Assembly (NCBI GenBank): GCA_900128395.1
Contig: LT649589.1
Location: 1-19,141 of the forward strand
DNA length: 19,141 nt
Direction of reading: 5' to 3'
From: Stramenopiles sp. TOSAG23-2
Taxonomy: Eukaryota; Sar
Shown piece by piece: positions 11,864 through 19,141 of the stretch (the stretch's first letter is position 1; every line of letters begins with the position of its first letter). Under the pieces are notes generated by a model. The model ran no database searches and had not been told where the DNA came from. It worked only from the letters and a program-made list of their open reading frames with translations. A program made the translations under genes and the position numbers.

Positions 11864-12994
11864 TTAAATTTCTTTTGCATTTACACGCGCAATTGCTTCT
11901 GTCACTTTCGCTCGAACTGCTCTTGCGGCTTCCCTTTGAAGCTGCGCATCATCAAAAATAGGATAAATTTCTTTTTGATTTGTTAATGGACCTGCTGCAC
12001 CAATATAAAGTGGAAACAATGATGCCGGTGATCCTATTACGGAACCTGATGGAAATTTATTAGGAAATTCATTTTCAGTTAATGCTGCTACATATCTCTT
12101 TGCGCAATCTTCTTTTGAATGAACAGCACGCATTAATCGAAACATCGAACCCATTATAGGATTAGATGCTATTGCACGAAGAGGTTGTACACTATCTTTC
12201 ATAGCATCTGTATCAAGAGAGCCACCTGGAGAAACTGTTGCAAAGTAAATATTCTTTCTCTCTTTAGCGAGTTGTGACAACCATAGACCACCTATTGTTT
12301 TGGCGCTTCCATATACAGCATGCATAATCCTCACTGAAATACCCCATGTTCCTTGCATAGGTGGACTGTGCATGTAGGTTGCTAATTTGCCCTTTTCAAT
12401 TACTGGCCATGCTTGAAATCCTGTCATTGCCCATACAGGACGTGCCATTTCAGAACCACTAAATACTATCCGAGTACCACCACTTAAAGATATTTTATTC
12501 TTTGAGAGTAGACCTTCCAGCAATGTAACGTGTCCAAGTGTATTCTTCGCAAAATCACGTGTAACTCCATCCTTTGTCATTTCCTTACCAATTCCAAGGC
12601 CACCAGCATTCATAATGAGAGCATCAATCTTGTCAGGGAGAATTGAAACAGCGTCCATCACACTAGCAGTATCTTCAAGATCCAATAATACATACGAAAA
12701 TTTGGAAATAGGCTGCGCGGAAGCTGCAGATGCCAATTTTATAGCATTTTCTCCCTTTTCATTGCTTCTTACGGTTAGAATATATTTTGAAAAATGCTGT
12801 CCTTTAGCTAATTGAATAATAGTTTCTAAACCAATACCTTTGTTTGCACCAGTGATAACAACAGTTCCATCATTAGGGATATTGCTATCACAATTTTCTT
12901 TTGTATTTTCAGTACAAACTTTTTCTTGTTCATTTAATGAATTTACCACTACTACGAGTAATATTATTACATTGATGTTGAATAATATTTTCAT
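11864..12994 (-). CDS. short-chain dehydrogenase/reductase with signal peptide (light-independent POR-like fold)
   Basis: A 376-residue NAD(P)-dependent oxidoreductase of the SDR superfamily. Residues 1-19 form a signal peptide or anchor (MKILFNINVIILLVVVVNS), so the enzyme is lumenal or secreted. The cofactor motif TGANKGIG is at 48-55, the LDLED acidic position and NAGG follow, a catalytic Ser at 179 or 181 (FSGSE), and Y228-GSA-K232 gives the active-site Tyr and Lys. The 45-50 residue gap between Ser and Tyr is much longer than the usual 12-13 and is like that of protochlorophyllide oxidoreductase and its relatives. SPGGSLDTDAM matches the PG segment after the active site. Substrate unknown; nothing here supports a role in pigment synthesis. 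No introns. Two Cys (27, 35) in the mature N-terminus could form a disulfide. Confidence 0.88.
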   Translation of the reverse strand: MKILFNINVIILLVVVVNSLNEQEKVCTENTKENCDSNIPNDGTVVITGANKGIGLETIIQLAKGQHFSKYILTVRSNEKGENAIKLASAASAQPISKFSYVLLDLEDTASVMDAVSILPDKIDALIMNAGGLGIGKEMTKDGVTRDFAKNTLGHVTLLEGLLSKNKISLSGGTRIVFSGSEMARPVWAMTGFQAWPVIEKGKLATYMHSPPMQGTWGISVRIMHAVYGSAKTIGGLWLSQLAKERKNIYFATVSPGGSLDTDAMKDSVQPLRAIASNPIMGSMFRLMRAVHSKEDCAKRYVAALTENEFPNKFPSGSVIGSPASLFPLYIGAAGPLTNQKEIYPIFDDAQLQREAARAVRAKVTEAIARVNAKEI

Positions 12995-13233
12995 TTTATA
13001 TATATATATATATATATTAGAGCATATATATTGTTTTATGTATGTCAGATTTATTTTAGATTTTGTACTTTAATAATGTATAAATAAACAGAAGAGAGGA
13101 TTTTCGTAGTCTATTTTATTTAAATATATATATTAATATTTGATATATATTGAGTATATCTGAGAAGACTCACCACAAAAAAAGGTCGAATCTTCGCATA
13201 CAAAAACCTTATACATGTAGTTTTTCGTTTATA
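12995..13233. other. intergenic region upstream of the SDR gene
   Basis: AT-rich leader of the dehydrogenase gene (which reads leftward), starting with a 19-bp TA run directly upstream of its ATG (about 12998-13017). Towards the right a reading frame without a convincing ATG leads into the broken locus at 13234. No RNA gene seen. Confidence 0.35.
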
Positions 13234-13708
13234 ATGCTATTCCTATTCTATTGCGGGAAGCTGATGTGGAAGGCGGCTGGAAGGCCCAGAAGGCCAGAAG
13301 GCTGGAAGGCTGGACCTGGAAGGCCACACTTAGTAAAAAAAAGGGGAAAGCTCAAATTATAAATATTTAGCCGTATCAGATGACGGAAAACAATGCGCAT
13401 GTAATAATGAATTTAATACCAAGCCCAGGCGTTACAAACATGTTGGCGATGGACAATGTCTATCCAACGGAAAACTTGTCGGGAAAAAACTCGATGCTGT
13501 TAAAAACACAGGGTTTGTTGAAATTGAAAAATGGGGGCGTGCTCGTAATCGTGCTCGTAATTGGGCTCGTAGAAAAAAAGAGCAGGAAACTAAAATTGTT
13601 CCTCTTGGAGATAAAGATCCATCAGAGAATTATTTTAAAAGGATTTTGCGAGAGTTAATAACGTCAGTCTTACCAAAGTTTTCGCCATATCAAACGAAAG
13701 CACGTTGA
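13234..13708 (+). pseudogene. broken or partial gene: GC-rich repeat exon plus ATG-less frame
   Basis: Two overlapping open frames. The first opens at ATG 13234 (MLFLFYCGKL...) and runs through a GC-rich repeat to a stop at about 13360. The second is open from 13337 to TGA 13706-13708, has no ATG, and looks coding: a CAC...GDGQC cysteine pattern faintly like part of an EGF module, then a basic stretch (GRARNRARNWARRKKEQE) and an amphipathic tail (FKRILRELITSVLPKF). The frames differ by one base where they meet, at an A8 run (13335-13342) followed by G4. Loss of one A would join them into about 157 codons. Alternatives: the second frame is a 3' exon whose acceptor is TTTAG at 13366-13370 and whose upstream exons are missing, or a decaying pseudogene. 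Family not recognised. Confidence 0.35.
13266..13325 (+). repeat. GC-rich minisatellite-like patch (six RGAAGGC units)
   Basis: Sixty bases with about two thirds G+C and strong purine bias, made of six copies of [A/G]GAAGGC separated by 1-8 bases. It contrasts sharply with the AT-rich surroundings. In the ATG 13234 frame it encodes an Arg/Pro/Gly/Trp/Lys low-complexity segment. Confidence 0.7.
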
Positions 13709-14257
13709 TAGAATTTTAAAATAATTAAGCAGTTGTCTTATTTTTTTTTTTGGTTGTAAATTAAAATATATTAATGCGAATACCAAATATGATATATATA
13801 CACGAAATATAGTATTTTATCCGATATTTATCTGAGAGAGACAAGAGGACTACCAAGGGACATATAAAATTTTATTATACTCTAATAAGTACAAAATACA
13901 CATATTTTCCTATCAAACCTCTTGCATTATAATAATAATAATTCCTAAAAATCAATAATACCTTAACCTGGTGTGCTGGTGGCGCGGTACGCGGTAATCA
14001 TTTTTTTTTTTGGAAAGAAAATTATTTGTTTGTTGTTTTACATGTATGATATATATATCTAATTACACTAATACACAGGTACGAATATCGTATTTTTTTA
14101 ATTTTCATTTATTATTTCGCCAGTAATACCAAGTAAAAGTATACTTTTATTTGGACTGATCTAATACATTGCCACTGATAATAACATCCATTATATACAG
14201 TATCAAGTTTAATTTGTATATGCTATATTTCATATTACTCATAATAATTGAAAAAGA
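13709..14257. promoter_or_regulatory. intergenic region upstream of the S28-C1 protease gene
   Basis: 549 bp, mostly AT-rich with several poly-T and TA runs. A short GC-rich island (GGTGGCGCGGTACGCGG, about 13978-13995) followed by T10 is the only composition outlier. The ATG at 14258 is preceded by an A-rich context. No reading frame, tRNA or repeat family seen. Confidence 0.35.
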
Positions 14258-16655
14258 ATGAAATACAATAATATTTTAAATTACTTCAGGATAACCTTCC
14301 TTATAGCCTTTGTTATTACATTTCAACTTTCAATAGTATTATCCCATTCATGGAAGTATATTCCAAAAATTCCATATCGAGGAAAACAGGAGGAATATGA
14401 AAAAAATAAATTTGCAACAGATGATGATACAAATTGTAAAGAATTTATATATACAGCACCACTTGATCACTTTTCAAAAGATAATACAGAAACATTTACT
14501 GTAAGATATTGGGTAGATATGTCTTGTTCAAAAAGTGGCGACTCATCACCAATGTTTGTTCAAATGGGTGGAGAAGGAGCGGCTGGTTGTGTTCCTTGCA
14601 GTGATGGTTTATCACAGAAATACAATGGAATTTCAGTTGCAGTCGAACATCGTTTTTATGGGAAAAGTGTTCCAATGGGTGGATTAACATCAAAAAATTT
14701 GCCATTCTTGACTGTTGATCAAAATTTAGAAGATACTAAAGCAATCATTGAAATATTAAATCCAAATAAAAAACATCGAGTAATAACGCATGGTGGCTCT
14801 TATTCTGGCGGTACAGCTAGCTGGTTTCGTACTCATTATCCAGATACAACGTTTGCAAGTATATCTAGTAGCGGTGTAGTGAATGCATTGATTGATTTTG
14901 TTGAATTTGATGAGTCAATTATGGAAGCATTAACAAATTATGAAAAATTTCCAAATTGCCTTGATTCATTATTACAAGTATTTGATGATATTGATCAATT
15001 ATCAGATGATAAATTACAAGATTTAAAATCAAATCCATTCAATGCAAGCAATTTAGTATCAGATGTAGATTTTTTTTACATGGTTGCCGATGCAGCTGCA
15101 ATGGCAGTACAATATGGACATAAAGAAACACTCTGTAAAGCAATGAGCAGTAATAGCAACCCTGTTGCTTTACTTGCTGAATTTATATCAAGTTATTATG
15201 GCAATGAATTTCAATCGCAACCATTTTATGATCGAAAACAAATTGCAAATATGATTTCTCAATCATCGACTGGTGTTGGTGCAAAAAGTTGGAGATGGCA
15301 AAAATGCACGCAAGTTGCTTATTTACAATCACACGATGCTGATAGTAGTAGTAAAGGTTTACGATCTAAAAGATTAACACAAGAAAGTTTATTGGAACAA
15401 TGCCATGAAATGTTTCCTGATAATTTATTAGATTTAAAAAAACAGAATAAAATTTTTCAAAAGAAATATGGTGCGGCCCGTCCTGATCTTGTAGGTGCTA
15501 CGAGAATTTTTTATTCAGATTATTCCGATGATCCATGGAAAGAAGCATCTGTGAAAGGTCCATTTAAAGAGTCATTGGATTTACCATATTGCTTTACCAA
15601 ATGTGATGGATGTGGGCATTGCGGTTCAGGTGTTCCAGCAAATTTAACAAAGTGTACTAATGAATTGGATAAAACAATTGGCAAATGGTTGGGTGTGATG
15701 AAGTCAGGCACGAATAATGGCAATGGATGGAAGAAAACGACAAAGGATATTTTCAAGTATCCGATCATGAAAAATATGAAACCAATTGAAGAGAGAAGAT
15801 ATGATGTAACGATGAAAAAATCTTCCTCGAATAACTTACCAGAAACATTTGATTGGCGAAGGCAACACGGGGCATGTATTCATCCTGTTTTAAACCAAGG
15901 GCAATGTGGTTCGTGCTGGGCATTTGCTGCAACAGAGGTCTTAAGCGATAGATTTTGTCTGGCTACAAATGGGTCAATAAATGTTGTGTTGTCACCGGGT
16001 GATTTATTAGCATGCGAAAAATTAAATTTAGGATGTACAATGGGTTCTCTCCCTGAATGGGCATTTTCATATTTGAAAAATAATGGAGTAGTAAGTGAAT
16101 CATGTGTGCCGTATGTTAGTGGAAATGGTAAAACACAAAAATGTACACATGGTAAATGTAGTGCCGTCAGTAATAAAAATAATAATATAACACAACGTTA
16201 CTATGCAGAATCCTATAAACATTGTGGTTCAACTATTAGTCCAACGTACACATGGTAAATGTAGTGCCGTCAGTAATAAAAATAATAATATAACACAACG
16301 TTACTATGCAGAATCCTATAAACATTGTGGTTCAACTATTAGTCCAACGTCACATGTAAATGAAATTATGCAATGTATTATGGAAGGTGGCCCCGTTGAT
16401 GTTACCTTTAATGTATATACGGATTTTCAACAATATACAAGTGGTATCTATACACACAAAAGTGGTAAATTTGAAGGTTTACATTCTGTTAAAATGATTG
16501 GATGGGGACATGACGATGAGACTGGTTATGATTATTGGATTGTACAGAATAGTTGGGGTGAAAATTGGGGCACATCTGGATTTTTCAAAATACGTCGTGG
16601 AACAAATGAATGTGGAATTGAAAGATTAGTTTATGCAGCAACACCAAAATTGTAG
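14258..16655 (+). CDS. secreted S28 serine carboxypeptidase fused to C1 papain-like protease, frameshifted by a 103-bp duplication
   Basis: A signal peptide (residues about 8-30) leads into a prolyl-carboxypeptidase-type S28 domain: DHF, FVQMGGEG, VEHRFYG, GGSYSGG with nucleophile Ser181, SDDPW with Asp425 and CDGCGHC with His454. From about residue 535 a C1 domain follows: LPETFDWR, NQGQCGSCWAF (Gln549, Cys553), and downstream GLHSVKMIGWG (His codon 16482-16484) and NSWGENWG (Asn codon 16548-16550). The cathepsin B occluding loop is absent. Both active sites are complete if the frame is repaired. The frame breaks because 16143-16247 is repeated at 16246-16350: the first frame stops at 16258, the second runs on to TAG 16653-16655. 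With one 103-bp unit the gene would encode 764 residues. The C1 domain lacks its own propeptide; the S28 domain lies in its place. Likely a lysosomal or food-vacuole digestive enzyme (inference). AATAAA is 8 nt after the stop. Confidence 0.9.
16143..16350 (+). repeat. perfect 103-bp tandem duplication inside the protease gene
   Basis: 105 bp at 16143-16247 are identical to 16246-16350 (period 103, two bases shared). 103 is not a multiple of three, so the second copy shifts the frame and a stop appears at 16256-16258. No AGGT exists in the unit, so the extra copy cannot be removed as a GT-AG intron. A single copy gives an uninterrupted C1 domain. Confidence 0.97.
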
Positions 16656-16991
16656 AAATGAAAATAAAAGAGCATTTTTTTAAATTTAAAAAAAAATAAA
16701 AAATTATACGGCTCGTAGTATATATTATATAAAAAATTCTCTTATTCCATATATCAAGTATCATAAGAGAATTTTTTATATATATGATATTATATTTATA
16801 TTCATATAATATATGATATTTTGTATATTTTACAAAAAAACAATTATATATACGAATATAATGTATGAATAAAATACGCGTATGATAATCATATGTACAT
16901 TTTTTACAAACCATACAAAATATTACACACACCTGGCATCAAAAAAAAAAATACGAACCCGTACAAAAATTATCACACCACATATATTTTT
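16656..16991. other. convergent intergenic region, very AT-rich
   Basis: 336 bp between the protease (+) and ARM-BTB (-) 3' ends. AATAAA at 16663-16668 serves the protease gene. The main feature is a perfect 20-bp inverted repeat (separate entry), followed by degenerate ATATGATATT direct repeats (about 16781-16820). No coding frame supported. Confidence 0.5.
16726..16782. repeat. perfect 20-bp inverted repeat (hairpin) between convergent genes
   Basis: 16726-16745 is the exact reverse complement of 16763-16782, with a 17-base loop. The stem contains A6/T6 and the non-trivial core TTCTCTTAT/ATAAGAGAA, so it is more than a TA run. Its position 70 bases after one stop and 210 before the other suggests a role in 3' end formation on either strand, or a small foldback element. 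Confidence 0.85.
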
Positions 16992-19141
16992 CTACTTCTT
17001 TGTATCAAAACCTTTTTCCTCCTCAACATTCTCTTCTTCTTCATTGCTATTACTAACATCATCATCAGCCTTTTCTGCAAATCCCCACGAATTAATTTTA
17101 TCTACAACATCATACCGTAAACTTTTATCTATTGATGGGTCATTAATTGCTTTTGTTACATCTAAAACAGTAAAATTAGTTAACAAATAATAAATACATC
17201 TAGCTTTCAGTCTTGGCGCTTTCACGGTAGATGTAGCACTAAGTATCATCATCACACTATCTTCATCAATCATTCGCCCAAGTTCATCTTCCACTAGACT
17301 TTGTAATCCTTGCATATCCCATTCATTCGATGCCATCAATAAATCACAAGCAACATCTGGGCTTATATCAGTTGTTCCAGAGTACATGTATTCAACTATA
17401 CGTTCAAATACAGCACCTTCCCATGGTATATCCACAGTACTTTGCCTAGATTCTCGCATACCAGACAGAAACAATGCACGGAAATATGGACAGCGTGCGC
17501 ATACAATTATTTTATGTAAACGAAACAGTTTACCATCTTCGGTTTGAAATGTTACATCATCAAAGTTACTCTCGTTATTTTTATCTAATGCGTTTAAAAA
17601 TGAACATGGATTGGATAATGCAAATGGTTGGGGAAGATGGCGAATTTTACGTGTAAATATGATTTCTCGTAAATATTTTATATAATTCACAAGTGAATCA
17701 ATATTAAATAATGTTCCTAATTCTTCTAACGAGTCAAATGTAGTTGCACATTCGTCTCCAAGCTGTCTAATATTATTTTCAAATTTTTCAATTACACCAC
17801 AATACAAAAATTGTAATAGATGCACCCATATCATTCTCGAACCATACGTAGTTGTAAGTGTACTATCATTATCATCGCCATCATTGTATTTACTACTACG
17901 CCCAACACGATTTTTATCATTCCTATTATTATACTTCAAAACCCTGAACATTTTTGGTGCACGTAAACGTAATATTATTTCATGAACATTGATTTCAAAA
18001 TCCAAATTATTATCACCATCATTCTCATCATCGTTTTTATTATTGTTCATATCGTTATCATAAATAATTTTCAAATCACAAAAGTTTGCATCATTGTCAT
18101 CTAAATCTACGTAAAACTTCATTTCTGAAGCAAATCGACGATATTCACAAGAGTTAACATCGACATTAATGTCTTTCACACCAAGATTTCTTAACCCTCT
18201 AACTGCTTGTTTTTGAACATGTTTATCCGATGATTTAGTTGCATCTAAAAGTGGTTCTAACGCACCACATTGTATAATTTCTGATTTAATATCCTTATTA
18301 GTAGCAATATTAGCAACTGCACCTGCAGCATGTTTTCGTACTTCCACTTTACTACTAGATAATAAATTTAATAACGGCAATAATCCTTTGCAAAAAACTA
18401 TTTCTCTTTGGTTTTTTTCACTCCCAGCAAGTGCAAATAATGCCCTTGCTGCTTGACGTTGAACATTTGAACTGGCAGAACTTGTCAATGCAATTAAAGG
18501 CATGATAGCGCCGCTTTCCGCTACTTTTTCTTTATTACCACGACCAATGGATATATTCGCAATTGCACCTGCAACATCCCTTTGAATTTCAAAGACATCC
18601 TTCGTACCCTTTGATGATTTTCGCCCATTCCTTTTACTCATGCGTGTCAATGATGATTGTGCCATATGTACTAAAGGCAATAAACCGCCTTCAGCGACAA
18701 TCATATCTTTTATTCTTTGGTGCGCACTTAAAGTAAATATCGTTCGTGCAGTTTGTCGTTGTACAAATTCATTTGTGCTATTTGCTAAATCTAATATTGG
18801 TATGATCACTCCAGCTTGATAGACACGATCTTTCAATTCATTTGACATGGCAATATTTCCAATCGCACCAACTGCATTACGTTGGACTTCCTCATGATGA
18901 GATCCTAATAAATGATTTAATGCTTGTAACCCATTTAAATCAACAATACCTGAACGAATGTCTGGATGTGCAGCCTGTGGAGTGTAGTATATGAAAAAAT
19001 AAAGAGTTAGAGAGGTTTGTATCTTTTATAGGTTTACGGGAATGAAATTTCCTACTTACCAACGCAAATAAGCCACGTGCTACTTGACGTTGTGTTATAT
19101 TATTATTTTTATTACTGACGGCACTACATTTACCATGTGTA
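16992..19141 (-). CDS. ARM-repeat / tandem BTB domain protein (5' partial, two exons seen)
   Basis: Exons 19060-19141 (open at the right edge) and 16992-18974. Reading leftward there are about seven armadillo repeats down to about 18180 (for example EEVQRNAVGAIGNIA, NEFVQRQTARTIFTLSA, SNVQRQAARALFALAG, VEVRKHAAGAVANIA, KHVQKQAVRGLRNLG). Next comes a divergent BTB domain with Asn/Asp inserts (about 18090-17670; INVHEIILRLRAPKMF, WVHLLQFLYCG), then a clear BTB domain (about 17555-17290; DVTFQTEDGKLFRLHKIIV, CPYFRALFLSGM, YMYSGTTDI) with a BACK-like helical tail and an acidic C-terminus. ARM plus BTB is the layout of plant ARIA/ABAP1 proteins, and BTB domains often recruit Cullin-3 ligases, so a substrate adaptor is likely. 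The second, N-terminal BTB is extra compared with ARIA. The first 17 codons at the edge may not belong to this gene (see the 55-bp repeat). Confidence 0.88.
18975..19059 (-). other. spliceosomal intron of the ARM-BTB gene
   Basis: An 85-bp GT-AG intron on the minus strand (GTAAGT donor at 19059-19054, CACAG acceptor ending at 18975), phase 0. Splicing joins RGLFAL to AAHPDIRSG, completing an armadillo repeat. Confidence 0.92.
19087..19141 (-). repeat. terminal 55-bp inverted copy of 16144-16198
   Basis: The last 55 bases of the window are the exact reverse complement of 16144-16198 (and of the second tandem copy at 16247-16301). At 19086 the match ends abruptly. The segment encodes the same residues in the same frame in both places (HGKCSAVSNKNNNITQR), which is normal protease sequence but odd in an armadillo protein. 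Confidence 0.97.

Noticed and set aside
2753-13246. 16-bp match ATAATGCTATTCCTAT at 2753 and 13231
   Set aside because: About one such match is expected by chance in an AT-rich window of this size, and the flanks do not match.
13333-13370. 38-bp GTAAAA...TTTAG intron joining the two frames at 13234-13708
   Set aside because: Much shorter than the confirmed introns (85-163 bp) and its removal leaves the second frame out of phase.
13380-13658. ATG frame of 92 codons on the plus strand
   Set aside because: It overlaps a second frame with better protein-like composition (Cys pattern, basic helix); this frame has an unlikely Leu/Val/Ile run and no start context.
16143-16350. The extra 103 bp could be an intron that is spliced out
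   Set aside because: Removing 103 bases as a GT-AG intron would require AGGT in the repeat unit; none is present, and an intron made of exon sequence is not plausible.

Overview
The window is AT-rich nuclear DNA from a eukaryotic microbe. It holds eight protein genes and one short broken or partial gene. The evidence for a eukaryote is GT-AG introns of about 85-163 bp in two genes, families such as MRP-type ABC transporters, calpain-like, ARM/BTB and cathepsin-like proteins, and long Asn/Asp/Glu-rich low-complexity tracts. TAA, TAG and TGA all end reading frames, so the code looks standard. A free-living heterotrophic protist, possibly a stramenopile, would fit, but nothing in the window fixes the lineage.

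Layout: 1-2440 (+) is the 3' part of an ABCC/MRP-type ABC transporter in three exons. 2864-4639 (+) is a phosphoglycerate-mutase-like protein with two tandem histidine-phosphatase domains. 5072-9577 (+) is a 1501-residue calpain-like protein whose Cys/His/Asn triad appears replaced, with beta-sandwich repeats behind it. 9945-10649 (-) is glyoxalase I. 11100-11624 (+) is a small multi-pass membrane protein of unknown function. 11864-12994 (-) is a secreted or ER-lumenal short-chain dehydrogenase. 13234-13708 (+) is an odd locus: a GC-rich repeat followed by an ATG-less reading frame. 14258-16655 (+) is a secreted fusion of an S28 serine carboxypeptidase and a C1 (papain/cathepsin B-like) cysteine protease, broken by a 103-bp tandem duplication. 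16992-19141 (-) is an ARM-repeat plus double-BTB protein running off the right edge.

The genes do not form an obvious pathway; they look like ordinary neighbours in a compact protist genome. Intergenic distances are a few hundred bases. In three genes AATAAA lies within 10 nt of the stop codon. A perfect 20-bp inverted repeat sits in the convergent gap at 16656-16991.

The most informative structural signal is at the right edge. The last 55 bases (19087-19141) are an exact inverted copy of 16144-16198, a segment inside the protease gene that is also part of the 103-bp tandem duplication. The match stops exactly where the two contexts diverge and the window stops exactly 55 bases later. This is the pattern expected of a contig that ends on a de Bruijn graph node with k=55, and the inverted orientation is typical of chimeras made by multiple-displacement amplification. 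The right end, and perhaps the frameshift in the protease gene, should be treated as possible artefacts. I found no defence system, CRISPR array, transposon or RNA gene that I can support.
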